A stretch of DNA of 64,000 nucleotides from Paenibacillus sp. DCT19 (GTDB taxonomy: Bacteria; Bacillota; Bacilli; Paenibacillales; Paenibacillaceae). Each line of letters opens with the position of its first letter. Within the stretch, counting starts at the first letter, position 1. Both the position numbers and the translations under genes were made by a program. This document shows positions 1-10,154 of this stretch, piece by piece. The notes below the pieces were generated by a model. The model saw only the letters and a program-made list of their open reading frames with translations, made no database searches and had not been told where the DNA came from. The stretch covers positions 600,501-664,500 of the forward strand of contig NZ_CP029639.1 of assembly GCF_003268635.1 (NCBI RefSeq), read 5' to 3'.

Positions 1-70
1 AAGTTATATACCGAGCAATTTGCATAGATTTTATAGAATGAACTTGTTCATTACACGGGAACGGAGAGGA

Positions 71-179
71 CAGAAATAACGTTGAAGAAGCGAAGCGTTC
101 GCCTTTATCCCCGGATGTTTTCCTTGGAAAAGGGAATCAAAAAAAATCTGGGGATAAGAGCGATCGGAAAGTTATTCTG
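71..179. repeat. Long imperfect palindromic element
   Basis: Bases 1-334 hold no convincing gene. Within them, 71-179 folds on itself. The outer arms are CAGAAATAAC (71-80) and GTTATTCTG (171-179). The inner arms are TTATCCCCGGAT (105-116) and ATCTGGGGATAA (146-157), which differ by one G-U pair. The arrangement looks like a dispersed palindromic repeat or a structured RNA rather than a terminator, because no T-run follows. The short antisense ORF through it is not supported. Whether it recurs in the genome cannot be judged from one copy. Confidence 0.55.
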
Positions 180-334
180 TCATCGGAGTAGCAAGTGTAA
201 TATTCTTTAGTACATTTTATATAGTAAGCAAGCTGCTCTATGAGAATGAAATGAACATAACATGTATGCGCAACGAAGAGATTCACTTGAATGAAACAAT
301 TTTGCGCCTGACGGGGAATAGAGGAGGAGATGTC

Positions 335-1126
335 ATGAAACTGCTTCAGCGAATTAAGAATGGAGCGAACAAAGCAACAGAACGTGCTCAGCATGCCGTG
401 GAGATTGGAAAATTAAACAATCAGATCGTGGGCTTGCAACAGGAACAGGAAGTCCATTTTACAGATATGGGTCGAATTTTCTACGAGGGCTATCGTGCCC
501 AAGATATGACACGTGCGGAGAAAGATATGGTCGATTTGTCGCATCTGTGTGACGAATTGCAAGATGAGATCGATAGCTTGCGCAGTAAAATTGCCGAGCT
601 CAAAAATGAACGGTTATGCGAGTGTGGACACGTCGCTTCACTGGATGCGAACTTTTGTCCTAAATGTGGACGTAAGCTTGGTGATTTTAAACCAGCATCT
701 GCCGCAGCAGCACCTCCTTCTGCCAGACAAGAGGCTGCTGTTGCACAGCAGCAGGTAGGAGAACCGGTCTACCACGCACCTGTGGAAGAAGAGCTGGAAG
801 AGAATGAGCCATACCATACTGTCATTCCATCCATTGCTGATCTGGAGACAGATACAGAATACAACAGCACGGAATTCACCCAGGAAGAGAAGGAAGCGTT
901 CGACGCAGAGTGGGAGCGACGCCGGGAAGAAGAAATGCTGCGTGAGCGTGAACGCCAGCAGGAGCTGGATGAACGCATCCGATACTGGAAAGAGAATAAC
1001 CCAATTGTAGACACCGTGGAAGTACAGACTGAAGTGCCGCGCGAAATGGTGAATTGTCAGATCTGTGCATCAGAGCTGCCCAAAGGTTCCAAATGGTGCC
1101 CGCGCTGCGGAGCAGAACAGATCTGA
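335..1126 (+). CDS. Zinc-ribbon protein with coiled coil and two Cys4 ribbons
   Basis: Product of 263 aa. I chose the ATG at 335 because GAGGAGGAG lies just upstream; a longer in-frame start at 251 has no ribosome binding site. Residues about 25-93 are heptad-like and charged, probably a coiled coil. A first ribbon follows with C95, C97, C108 and C111 (CxC...CPKC). An Ala/Pro/Glu-rich linker and an Arg/Glu-rich helix lead to a second ribbon at the C-terminus (CQIC...CPRC). No signal peptide or membrane segment is visible, so it is probably cytoplasmic. Its function is unknown; paired ribbons suggest a scaffold or nucleic-acid or protein contact role. The TrmB-type regulator follows after about 70 bases and may be co-transcribed. 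Confidence 0.85.
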   Translation: MKLLQRIKNGANKATERAQHAVEIGKLNNQIVGLQQEQEVHFTDMGRIFYEGYRAQDMTRAEKDMVDLSHLCDELQDEIDSLRSKIAELKNERLCECGHVASLDANFCPKCGRKLGDFKPASAAAAPPSARQEAAVAQQQVGEPVYHAPVEEELEENEPYHTVIPSIADLETDTEYNSTEFTQEEKEAFDAEWERRREEEMLRERERQQELDERIRYWKENNPIVDTVEVQTEVPREMVNCQICASELPKGSKWCPRCGAEQI

Positions 1127-1196
1127 TGCAGTAGAAGCGCTGCCACATCATGAGTGGGTAGCAGTGCAGGTTGCTGACAGCATGGGGGACGGGAAT

Positions 1197-2000
1197 ATGG
1201 ACCAACTGCTGCATCATTTGCGTCATCTGGGATTTACGGAGATGGAATCAAAAATTATGGTGGAACTCGCCCGTCAAGGCTCAGCCTCAGGTTATGAGGT
1301 AGCGAAGCGACTGGGCGTGTCCCGTTCCAATGTGTATGCGACCCTGCAACGGTTAGAGCAGCGTGGATTCCTGCGTTGTAGTGCAGGCGAGCCAGCCAAG
1401 TACAGTGTGCTTAAGCCGGAGGAAATGACTCGGATGATCTCTGGGCAGATGCGAGATTCCCTTGACTATGTACAGAGCAGCATGCCGCAGCATGAACCAG
1501 AGAAGCCAGCCTTTTACAATATTGAAGGGGATAAGAAAGTGTTTGAGACCCTGAAACGGCAATTAGCTGAGGCGAAGCATGAGATTGTGATTGATGTCTG
1601 GCGCGAAGAAATAGAGTTGCTCCATGAGGATCTGCAGCAAGCTGAAAATCGTGGTGTACGTCTATTATGGTCATGTGAAGAAGGGGAGGGTATGCTGGAA
1701 CAGCCGCTGCCTTGGCCTGGAATGCCGATCTATGCCGATGGTGAGGGGCGGAAGTTCTCACTTGTGGTGGATCGCTGCTGGTGCATGCTGGGGATGCGTG
1801 GTAAAGGGAGTGTTACGCAAGCTGTTGTCACAGAGCATCCTGTGATGACAGGACTGCTGCTGAATCATTTTGCACAAGATCTGGTATTATTCGAGTTGGA
1901 ACAGGATATGGGAGAAACGCTGGAGGCTCGTTACGGGCGTCGTTATGAGCATCTCTCAGCACGATACTGGTCTAAGCCTGAAGATAATGGATCAACGTGA
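1197..2000 (+). CDS. TrmB-family transcriptional regulator
   Basis: Product of 267 aa. The ATG at 1197 follows GGGGGACGGG and starts directly at the DNA-binding domain; the upstream frame to 1065 overlaps the previous gene and is unlikely to be translated. Residues about 5-75 form a winged helix (GFTEMESKIMVEL..., then GYEVAKRLGVSRSNVYATLQ), typical of TrmB. Residues about 110-250 resemble the TrmB/PLD-like effector-binding half. Known family members bind sugars or other small ligands and control adjacent transport or metabolic genes; the ligand here is unknown. A terminator-like hairpin follows at 2062. Confidence 0.85.
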   Translation: MDQLLHHLRHLGFTEMESKIMVELARQGSASGYEVAKRLGVSRSNVYATLQRLEQRGFLRCSAGEPAKYSVLKPEEMTRMISGQMRDSLDYVQSSMPQHEPEKPAFYNIEGDKKVFETLKRQLAEAKHEIVIDVWREEIELLHEDLQQAENRGVRLLWSCEEGEGMLEQPLPWPGMPIYADGEGRKFSLVVDRCWCMLGMRGKGSVTQAVVTEHPVMTGLLLNHFAQDLVLFELEQDMGETLEARYGRRYEHLSARYWSKPEDNGST

Positions 2001-2061
2001 TCCGAGTCTGTGCAGTTAATCGCTCACGAGTCATAGCTTTACAAATATCAGTACCATAAAT

Positions 2062-2095
2062 CAGGCGCTGCCACACGGCAGACGCCTGTTTGCTT
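2062..2095 (+). terminator. Intrinsic terminator after the TrmB gene
   Basis: CAGGCGCTGCC and GGCAGACGCCTG pair over about 11 bp with a one-base bulge and a four-base loop, followed by TTTGCTT. The T-run is weak, but the position after the stop codon fits. Confidence 0.6.
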
Positions 2096-2191
2096 ATCTG
2101 GTTAATCCTCGTATACCTTATGAATTAGAAATCAGTGGTATGAAGTTATACCGTTCTTGGGAGAATGAAAGTAGTACAGATGATGCTTACC

Positions 2192-2919
2192 TCACAAGGT
2201 GCTCGATTTGCTAGAGGGTACGTCATACAGTGCTTCAAGTACACGGATATAATAGTCCGCCCCATGAGGCACAAACTCATGAGCATGCACCGTAACAGTC
2301 TCTCGCACAGAAGGTGGGGATGAAGATACATCGTCGCTTGTCCCTAGTTCGGTACGTTCATCTGTGTTTTGATTCGTGGATGAAGCCAGCAACTCTGTCT
2401 CCATACGGATTCCAGTAGCCTCGATAGCTTCACGTTCACCGCGAATTAGAGCGAGCAGATCATTCAAAGGCACTTCATATAAGCCATGCACTTCGCTTGA
2501 CTGTAGGATGTATTCTTCAAGCGGCTGATTCAGACAGAGACCATACACAGAGCTGAATTCCCGATCTATAAATGGTACCCCGCGAACCTCTCCTTGAAGC
2601 TCCTGCTTCGCAGTGAGTAGATAAGTCAGCGTTTCGAATGCAGCCTGAACGCCCAGTTCTTCTTCTAATTCTCGACTTGCTTCATGAAGCTGTTCGCCAG
2701 CAGTGAGGTGACCTGCGGCTGTAATGTCGTAGTAGAGGGGAATGTATCCTTGATATCACGTCTTCGTTGAAAAAGAACCATTCGCTGCGCGCCTTCGTCA
2801 CGCACGATCCAACAATGGAATGAACGATGCCAATATCCTTTGGCATGCACCTCAGTTCGTGGTGCCGTGCCTAACCAATTTTGCTGATTGTCATAAAAAT
2901 CGAAACGTTCTGGGGTCAT
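2192..2919 (-). CDS. Nudix hydrolase, frameshifted in this sequence
   Basis: The reading frame breaks at the G run 2737-2740. Adding one base joins the two parts into 242 aa. The ATG at 2919 has AAGGAG eight or nine bases upstream. The N-terminal half (RFDFYDNQQNWLG, then GYWHRSFHCWIV) resembles the isopentenyl-diphosphate isomerase-like Nudix subgroup. After correction the Nudix box reads GHLTAGEQLHEASRELEEEL, with the catalytic glutamates present. Members hydrolyse nucleoside-diphosphate-linked compounds; the substrate cannot be read from sequence. The C-terminal ~60 residues are Ser/Thr-rich and not conserved-looking. A real pseudogene is possible, but the same lesion type recurs across this window. 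Confidence 0.75.
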
Positions 2920-2995
2920 GAAACGTATCTCCTTATATAGCAAGTTTTAAAGTTCAAAATTTCACAAAGTTTTATTAAGAAAGGGGAACCACCAC

Positions 2996-3298
2996 ATGGA
3001 ATGCATTGTACACTTTCAAGTCATTTATCCGCAACCTCAAGAACGTAAAAGCCTTAGAGGACTCATCTTTGTAGGACAGGGACAGGAGCCGGCAAACAAT
3101 CAGTTAACGACAATGTTCAAAGACATGGGATTCAATGTACGTTTGGAAGATGAAGCACAGCTATTGTTCAAACCGGTGGATGCTTCGGCCAACTTTGAGT
3201 ATATTCGTGTAACTGAGCTTGATACCGGAGAAGAAGTCTATAAGGAAGATAAGGATCTAAAATCGATTCTGGAACACCTGTTACCCCGCCGCTTCTAA
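2996..3298 (+). CDS. Conserved-looking small protein of unknown function
   Basis: Product of 100 aa with AAGAAAGGGGAA upstream of its ATG. It is cytoplasmic by composition, with no signal or membrane segment, and has a mixed alpha/beta pattern with hydrophobic strands at both ends. I do not recognise a family. It is followed immediately by a hairpin terminator, so it is probably a monocistronic gene, divergent from the Nudix gene. Confidence 0.75.
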   Translation: MECIVHFQVIYPQPQERKSLRGLIFVGQGQEPANNQLTTMFKDMGFNVRLEDEAQLLFKPVDASANFEYIRVTELDTGEEVYKEDKDLKSILEHLLPRRF

Positions 3299-3330
3299 AA
3301 AAGGCCCCACCGATTCGGTGAGACCTTTCT
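3299..3330 (+). terminator. Intrinsic terminator
   Basis: GGCCCCACCG and CGGTGAGACC pair with two mismatches around a short ATT loop, flanked by an A-run on the left and TTTCT on the right. It starts right after the stop codon of the 100-aa gene. Confidence 0.65.
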
Positions 3331-3606
3331 GAGAATTAACAAGGAGCCGTTCTGCTCCGCCCCATCTGTCATCATACCTAAGGAATCAACGTGGATGGGG
3401 AATCGATACGGACAGACAAGCTGAATTTTTCTTTTACATAACCGTTGCACCATAGACATCCGAACGATGGCAGTCGAGCAGAGATCACTTGAGTAGCCCG
3501 CCTGAATGTCCGTCTTCTAAAGGATCAGAGTAGAACATTCCTTTGAGGTGCGAGAAGGCTCGTCATGATGAAGTTACTTCGTTATGGCGAGCCTACTTGC
3601 GTTTCC
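3331..3606. other. Gene-free stretch with one long hairpin
   Basis: I see no supported gene here. The only structure is an inverted repeat at 3557-3593: GGCTCG(T)CAT.ATGAAG, a TTA loop, then CTTCGTTATGGCGAGCC. It lies just after the mscL stop codon on the minus strand. It lacks a T-run on either side, so it is a weak terminator candidate or an unrecognised RNA structure. Confidence 0.4.
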
Positions 3607-4101
3607 TTAAGCAGGACTACCGCTGCCTTCAGCTTCTAACTCTGATGTACAGTGGGAACAACGAGTAGCTGCTGCTGGAATTTCGGATAGGCAGTATTTA
3701 CAAGCCTTGGTCGTTTTCTTCGGCTCAGGCTTTTTGTGTTCTTTGCTTTTGAGGTAATTAATACCTTTGACCAGCATGAAGATACAGAATGCCACAATAA
3801 GAAAATCAATCATAACGTTAATGAATTGACCATACGCAATCACGGTAGCGCCAGCTTCATTCGCTTGAGCGAGTGTTGTGATATCTTGTCCATTTGCCGT
3901 TTTTACGTCTGGATCAAGATTGATAATCTTCTGGCTGAAATCGATGCCCCCCATTATTTTTCCAACCGGTGGCATGATGATATCATTCACGAGGGAAGTC
4001 ACAATTTTGCCAAAAGCAGCCCCGATAATAACCCCGACCGCCAGATCAATGACGTTGCCACGTACAGCAAATTCCTTGAATTCTTTAAGAACGCCTTTCA
4101 T
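3607..4101 (-). CDS. mscL: Large-conductance mechanosensitive channel MscL
   Basis: Product of 164 aa from the ATG at 4101, which has AAAGGAGA upstream; a longer frame to 4179 has no such site. The N-terminal [20 protein letters not shown] amphipathic helix and first membrane helix ([14 protein letters not shown]) are typical of MscL. A second helix lies at about residues 80-105 ([18 protein letters not shown]). The channel opens under membrane tension to release solutes in osmotic downshock. The C-terminal tail carries an unusual extra zinc-ribbon-like motif ([18 protein letters not shown]), which makes the protein longer than the minimal family length; such a tail may bind a metal or partner. 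Confidence 0.95.
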   Translation of the reverse strand: MKGVLKEFKEFAVRGNVIDLAVGVIIGAAFGKIVTSLVNDIIMPPVGKIMGGIDFSQKIINLDPDVKTANGQDITTLAQANEAGATVIAYGQFINVMIDFLIVAFCIFMLVKGINYLKSKEHKKPEPKKTTKACKYCLSEIPAAATRCSHCTSELEAEGSGSPA

Positions 4102-4383
4102 AGTTGCATGTCTCCTTTGACAGATAGTGTCGTTGCAAAAGTTGTTTTGAACCCGCTCTTCCGTTTTCATATTGTACATAAAAATGACGCTTCAATCACC
4201 CCTGTTATGCAAATTAATACAACTTTCCGCAACTTCCATGAAAATACTTCTTTATTTCACGCGAGCAATTCGGTATACTTCTAACATTGTCAGTGAAGTT
4301 TAACTATATTTATTTACAGATTCACGATCATACATCGTTCAGAATCATGGGAATTATCGGTTCAAAAATTTAATACGCCGTTA

Positions 4384-4448
4384 CTCGTATATGTGCAGGA
4401 ATAGGCCTGCATGTCTCTACCCGATCACCGTAATGATCGGACTACGGG
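4384..4448 (+). promoter_or_regulatory. Purine riboswitch aptamer, guanine/xanthine-related type
   Basis: The 65-nt element matches the purine aptamer. P1 pairs CTCGTA (4384-4389) with TACGGG (4443-4448). P2 is built on GTGCAG/CTGCAT. TCTCTACC forms the J2/3 region. P3 pairs CCGATCA with TGATCGG around a CCGTAA loop (4428-4433). The specificity base in GACTA (4440-4444) is C4442, which marks the guanine rather than the adenine class. It lies upstream of xpt-pbuX, the classic target: purine binding should lower xanthine salvage and uptake. Confidence 0.93.
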
Positions 4449-4497
4449 AAAGATCTGATATATCGTTAGTGTTATGAATGATGGAAATCCAAAATAG

Positions 4498-5364
<867 letters not shown>

Positions 5365-5365
5365 T

Positions 5366-6718
5366 ATGGCACGCGAACGTATTTTCCAGCGGCATCGGCA
5401 CCCTGTCCAAACATTCTCCTTAGGTCTCCAGCATGTATTAGCAATGTATGCAGGTGCCGTGATTGTGCCTCTGATCGTAAGTAGAGCATTAGGGTTTACC
5501 GCTGAGCAACTGACATATCTGATTGCAATTGATCTGCTTGCCTGTGGCGTGGCGACATTGCTTCAAGTGTGGGGCAACCGTTATTTCGGAGTGGGGCTCC
5601 CTGTTATGCTTGGTTGTGCTTTCCAGGCGGTATCTCCGATGATTATCATCGGTCAGAGCAGCGGTGTATCGGCTATTTATGGTGCGATCATTGCTTCCGG
5701 ACTATTTGTTCTTATTTTCTCCGGTCTATTCGGTAAATTGATTCGACTATTCCCACCAGTGGTTACAGGCTCAGTCGTAACGATTATTGGTCTGACACTG
5801 ATCCCCGTGGCGTTCAACGACTTGGGTGGTAGTACGAATTTTGGTAGTGCTGAAAATCTGATGCTCGGTTTTGGTGTACTGCTGTTCATCATTTTGTTGA
5901 CGCGTTTTACAACTGGATTTATCCGTTCGATTTCGGTTCTAATTGGTCTTCTCGCAGGTACAATCGCAGCAGGCTTCATGGGTGGAGTGAACCTTGCACC
6001 TTTACGTGAAGCAAGCTGGTTCCATATGGTGCAGCCGTTCTACTTCGGTACGCCAACGTTTGAGATTGTACCGATCCTGACGATGATTCTGGTCGCCATT
6101 GTGAGTGTTGCTGAATCAACGGGTGTATTTATGGCTTTGGGCAAAATTTTAGATAAAGACCTGACTTCCAAAGATCTGGCTCGCGGTTACCGTGCAGAAG
6201 GTCTGGCGATTGTACTGGGTGGTATCTTCAACTCCTTCCCATATACAACCTATTCGCAAAATGTAGGGCTTGTACAGATGACGCGGGTGAAAACGCGTGA
6301 TGTCATTGTTGTAGCAGGTGGATTGCTTGTCGTGATTGGATTTGTACCAAAGATTGCTGCGCTGGCACAGCTTATTCCGAGCTCGGTTTTAGGTGGAGCC
6401 ATGGTTGCTCTGTTCGGCATGGTGGTATCGTCAGGTATTCGTATTTTGGGAAGCCAAGTGGATCTGAACCGTCATGAGAATTTGTTCATTATCGCTTGTT
6501 CTGTAGGTATGGGTCTAGGGGTAACGGTTGTTCCTGAGCTGTTTGCGAATACACCGGCCTGGGCACAAATTATGTTAGGTAACGGCATCATTGCAGGTAG
6601 TTTTACAGCGATATTTATGAATCTCTTGTTCAACGGCATTGGAACGAAGGCTGAGGCAGCTAGAATGGCGGAGAAACAAGCGGACGATATTATTGGCGAA
6701 TCTAAACAGCCTGCGTAA
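5366..6718 (+). CDS. pbuX: Xanthine permease, NCS2 family
   Basis: Product of 450 aa from the ATG at 5366, one base after the xpt stop, with GAGGAGGG inside the end of xpt. It is strongly hydrophobic with about 12-14 membrane helices. Family features include the early segment LQHVLAMYAGAVIVPLIVSR and the substrate-site region with VAESTGVFMALG, as in nucleobase:cation symporters. It brings xanthine into the cell for Xpt. A strong terminator follows at 6842. Confidence 0.95.
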   Translation: MARERIFQRHRHPVQTFSLGLQHVLAMYAGAVIVPLIVSRALGFTAEQLTYLIAIDLLACGVATLLQVWGNRYFGVGLPVMLGCAFQAVSPMIIIGQSSGVSAIYGAIIASGLFVLIFSGLFGKLIRLFPPVVTGSVVTIIGLTLIPVAFNDLGGSTNFGSAENLMLGFGVLLFIILLTRFTTGFIRSISVLIGLLAGTIAAGFMGGVNLAPLREASWFHMVQPFYFGTPTFEIVPILTMILVAIVSVAESTGVFMALGKILDKDLTSKDLARGYRAEGLAIVLGGIFNSFPYTTYSQNVGLVQMTRVKTRDVIVVAGGLLVVIGFVPKIAALAQLIPSSVLGGAMVALFGMVVSSGIRILGSQVDLNRHENLFIIACSVGMGLGVTVVPELFANTPAWAQIMLGNGIIAGSFTAIFMNLLFNGIGTKAEAARMAEKQADDIIGESKQPA

Positions 6719-6841
6719 ATAGATGTTAAGAATACCAGCAAGTAGTTTCCGTCATGCATCATATGTTAACTCGTGTCATGAAATACTTATGTCATGAGTC
6801 ATTCACGTGATGAATGATCTATAGCATGAACAACAACACAA

Positions 6842-6884
6842 AACATCCGATTCTCTGCCTTGCAGGGAATCGGATGTTTTTTTG
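6842..6884 (+). terminator. Strong intrinsic terminator of xpt-pbuX
   Basis: AACATCCGATTC pairs perfectly with GAATCGGATGTT, and TTTTTTT follows. The opposite strand also offers an A/T flank, so it may serve the convergent membrane-protein gene as well. Confidence 0.9.
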
Positions 6885-6902
6885 ATTATGAGCCGTAAGC
6901 AA

Positions 6903-7241
6903 TTACAAATGCCGCATCTGTTTTTCCGCAAAATCGCCGATCCAAGGCAGCTTTAGCCATTTCCCCTGTAGACTGGTTACAACCATCAGGAGCCATACAA
7001 CCACACCAAGCAGGGATAACAGTGAGGCGACCAATGGGCCAAATAAGGGGAGAAATGTGCATAACACATGACCGACCATGATAAGGCCAAATACGGTTAC
7101 CGATTGGAGCGCGTGGAACATAACGAATCGGCTACGCTTTTCTACGGCAAGAAACACGATCCCACCAACAATGGTGAATAGATAACAGAGCATACCTGCA
7201 ATATTTTCATCTAGACCGCTCGATGATTTAATGGGGGACAT
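6903..7241 (-). CDS. DUF4870-like small membrane protein
   Basis: Product of 112 aa. It begins MSPIKSSSGLDENIAGMLCY, followed by three or four predicted membrane helices (about 15-33, 50-70 and 72-92) and a short charged tail ending in KQMRHL. The layout, with an early LxxEN-A-x-LCY segment and a K-R/RFxxFHAxQS motif between helices 1 and 2, fits DUF4870/Tic20-like proteins. The function of this family is not established. It lies downstream of the creatininase-family gene on the same strand, with an 90-base gap. Confidence 0.8.
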   Translation of the reverse strand: MSPIKSSSGLDENIAGMLCYLFTIVGGIVFLAVEKRSRFVMFHALQSVTVFGLIMVGHVLCTFLPLFGPLVASLLSLLGVVVWLLMVVTSLQGKWLKLPWIGDFAEKQMRHL

Positions 7242-7331
7242 CCGGTCAAGCCTCCTTTGTCCTTTTTATATAGGCTATGAGGAGAAGGGACAGAACTGAA
7301 CCGGAATGATGAAGGAATGCAGGATATAGAA

Positions 7332-8080
7332 TTATAGCGGTTTGATATCCCAGACGTCATGGAGAAACTGAACGATGCGATCCACCGAATGCTGTACAAG
7401 TAATTCTCCTTTTTCCACCGTAGCGAATGATGGAGAACCGACCACACCAGACTTGGAGATAGAAGAAAGGCGGCCGTATTTCACGATTTCGGGGTATGCA
7501 TCTTCATAATCAGGCACTTCGTCTGCAATCTTATCCTGATGAACAAGTTCGGGGTGTAGATGTAGCAGAACGGAGGTGCCAATCTCTCCAGCATGACCGT
7601 TTGCCAATTTGCCAGTTTCAGATATACCGTGATCCTGTGCTTTGATGAATCGCCAGCAATCAATCTGCGCTGCCTGTACATCACTATGCTGTCCTCGTAG
7701 CTGATGAACAATCTGATTGATAATGGGGACATTGCCAGCATGACCATTAATAAATAGAATGCGTGTGAAGCCCCAAGTAAGCAGACTATGTACAATATCG
7801 CCAAGATACGCTTTTAGGCTCTCGGGACGAATCGTGATGGTTCCTGGAAAATCATTAAGCACATTGGAATCGCCAGCTTCCACGGTTGGCCCGATTATCG
7901 CACCAACACGCTCGGCTACAAGTTTGGCAAGCTGATCTGCGAGCAGACTATCCGAACCGAGCGGCAGATGGGGCCATACACTTCAATGGCACCTACAGGG
8001 ATGATTACAAGGTTGGTATGCTTTTTATATTCTTCAAATACTGTCCAGCTCATTTCTTTCAATTTACGGCTCTGTGTCAT
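7332..8080 (-). CDS. Creatininase-family amidohydrolase, frameshifted in this sequence
   Basis: One base is missing in the G run 7970-7973; adding it gives a continuous 249-aa protein from the ATG at 8080 (AGGAGAG upstream). The corrected frame contains the family motif EVYGPHLPLGSD, then NGHAGN and a HAGEIGTS metal-binding segment. Creatininase-fold enzymes are Zn/Mn hydrolases acting on cyclic or linear amides (creatinine, formamides, lactams). As the last gene of the ABC transporter operon, it probably opens or trims the imported substrate. The exact substrate is unknown. Confidence 0.85.
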
Positions 8081-8110
8081 GATGATCTCTCCTGTCAGCT
8101 GAGTTGTAGT

Positions 8111-9100
8111 TTAAGTAGGATAATGTTGTGAAGCGTTAGTGTATAAATGACATGCGACGTAACGACCACCAACATCCTGTAATTCGGGTTTATCTGTTCG
8201 GCAGATGTCCATGCAAGCGTGACAGCGTGTATGGAAGCTGCATCCAGAAGGAGGGTTTGATGGACTAGGCACATCACCCTGTAATACAATTCGATCTTTT
8301 TTAATCAAGGGATTCGGGCTAGGGACAGCAGACAGCAATGCCTGTGTGTAAGGATGCAAAGGGTTTTCGAATAAGTCATGCTTATTGGCAAGCTCAACGA
8401 TACCGCCCAGGTACATGACACCAATACGACTGCTGATATGTTTCACAACACTTAGATCATGGGCGATGAACAAGTACGTTAGCTTGAACTGTTCTTGCAA
8501 ATCCTGAAGTAGATTAATGATTTGGGATTGAATAGACACATCCAACGCAGAGACGGGCTCGTCAGCAACGATCAGCCTAGGGTTCAAAGCAAGTGCTCTT
8601 GCAATGCCAATCCGTTGGCGTTGTCCTCCACTGAATTCATGACCGTAACGTTCGGCATGCCGGCTGTTTAACCCGACAATCTCCAATAACTCATCGATCC
8701 GTCTTGCTCGTTCTTGCCCTGTAACGACCTGATGGATATCAAGAGGTTCGGCGATTAACTCACCTACGGTCATGCGAGGATCGAGTGAGGCATAAGGATC
8801 TTGGAATACCATCTGCATGTCTTTGCGCATCTTGCGCAGCTCTTCTGCGGGTAATCCCACCATGTTACGACCCTCATATATAATTTCCCCTTCTGTTGGA
8901 CGAAGGAGCTGTAATAGTGTCCGACCTGTCGTTGATTTGCCACATCCGCTCTCGCCAACAAGTCCAAGTGTCTCGCCTCTGAAAATCGTAAATTTCAGAC
9001 CATCTACAGCTTTCACATGTCCAACCGTGCGATTGAAGATGCCTTTTTTGATCGGAAAATATTTCTTCAGATTGTTTACCTTAAGCAGCGGTTCATTCAT
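8111..9100 (-). CDS. Oligopeptide/dipeptide ABC transporter ATP-binding protein, OppF/DppF type
   Basis: Product of 329 aa. The Walker A motif is GESGCGKST near residue 50, Q-loop [12 protein letters not shown] follows, then signature SGGQRQR and Walker B LIVADEP. The C-terminal oligopeptide domain has [17 protein letters not shown] and a cysteine cluster ([14 protein letters not shown]) as in OppD/OppF proteins. It overlaps the preceding OppD-type gene by four bases and powers import together with it. It lies 30 bases upstream of the creatininase-family gene. Confidence 0.95.
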   Translation of the reverse strand: MNEPLLKVNNLKKYFPIKKGIFNRTVGHVKAVDGLKFTIFRGETLGLVGESGCGKSTTGRTLLQLLRPTEGEIIYEGRNMVGLPAEELRKMRKDMQMVFQDPYASLDPRMTVGELIAEPLDIHQVVTGQERARRIDELLEIVGLNSRHAERYGHEFSGGQRQRIGIARALALNPRLIVADEPVSALDVSIQSQIINLLQDLQEQFKLTYLFIAHDLSVVKHISSRIGVMYLGGIVELANKHDLFENPLHPYTQALLSAVPSPNPLIKKDRIVLQGDVPSPSNPPSGCSFHTRCHACMDICRTDKPELQDVGGRYVACHLYTNASQHYPT

Positions 9101-10074
9101 TGGATTACCTCCTTAGCGACTGTATGGAGCCAGCATCTGGCTGTGTGTCCAGCCTCTACAGTCTCTAGTTGCGGTAGCTGTTCAAGGCAAATATCTTGTG
9201 CATATTCGCAGCGAGGACTGAAGCGACAGCCTTGTCTTAAACTGCCTGGTGGTGGAACGCTACCTTTAATGGAATACAGCCTGCGCTCGTTTGTATCTAG
9301 TGTGGGCATCGATTTGATTAGCCCTTGGGTATAGGGGTGCTTAGGATTAGTGAACAGTGTCAGCACATCGCACTCTTCGACAATCTGACCACCGTACATT
9401 ACAGCTACACGGTCACACATCTCAGCAACGACACCCAAGTCATGCGTAATTAGCAAAATGGAAGTTCCCTCACTAGCTTTTAGCTGCTGCATAAGCTCCA
9501 AAATCTGGGCTTGAATCGTAACGTCTAGTGCGGTTGTTGGTTCATCGGCAATGAGTAGCTTGGGGCTGCATGCCATGGCCATGGCAATCATAACCCGTTG
9601 CCTCATGCCACCGGATAACCGATGGGGGTATTCATACAGAATTTGCTCAGGTCGTGGAATACCGACAAGGCGCAATAATTCAATCGCTCTCTCTTTGGTT
9701 TGGGCTCGGCTCGCTTTCCGATGATTACGAATGGCTTCTCGAATCTGGTCACCAATCGTGAACACTGGATTGAGTGAGGTCATGGGTTCCTGAAAGATCA
9801 TCGCCATGTCATTGCCTCGTACCGCTCGCATTTCTTTCTCCGAGAGGCCAAGAATATCTCTGTCATCAAAAGTAATGGAGCCTTCGACCTTTCCTTGGGT
9901 TAACCTCATGGCGGTTAGGGAGGTGACACTTTTGCCAGAGCCAGATTCACCAACGATGCCGACGGTTTCACCTTCATAGATCGTAATGTCCAGACCGTCT
10001 ACAGCCGGAATGATACCTTCACTCGTGTGAAAATAGGTTTTGAGCGACTTCATTTCAAGTAATTTGCGTTTCAA
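9097..10074 (-). CDS. Oligopeptide/dipeptide ABC transporter ATP-binding protein, OppD/DppD type
   Basis: Product of 325 aa. Walker A is GESGSGKS near residue 40, the Q-loop is [12 protein letters not shown], the signature is LSGGMRQR and Walker B is [13 protein letters not shown]. The C-terminal region has [15 protein letters not shown] and a four-cysteine patch ([14 protein letters not shown]). It pairs with the OppF-type subunit downstream (ATGA overlap) on the cytoplasmic face of the importer. The 80-base gap to the upstream permease gene contains no visible terminator. Confidence 0.95.
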   Translation of the reverse strand: MKRKLLEMKSLKTYFHTSEGIIPAVDGLDITIYEGETVGIVGESGSGKSVTSLTAMRLTQGKVEGSITFDDRDILGLSEKEMRAVRGNDMAMIFQEPMTSLNPVFTIGDQIREAIRNHRKASRAQTKERAIELLRLVGIPRPEQILYEYPHRLSGGMRQRVMIAMAMACSPKLLIADEPTTALDVTIQAQILELMQQLKASEGTSILLITHDLGVVAEMCDRVAVMYGGQIVEECDVLTLFTNPKHPYTQGLIKSMPTLDTNERRLYSIKGSVPPPGSLRQGCRFSPRCEYAQDICLEQLPQLETVEAGHTARCWLHTVAKEVIQ

Positions 10075-10154
10075 CGCGAGCCCTCCTTGTCATTTCTGGT
10101 ACCACCATATGCTGCGCTCTTGTTATCCCCAACTTTACGATGAACGGGAGCAAG

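Noticed and set aside
876..1226. Minus-strand ORF over the zinc-ribbon and TrmB genes
   Set aside because: It is the shadow of two well-supported genes and has no binding site or family.
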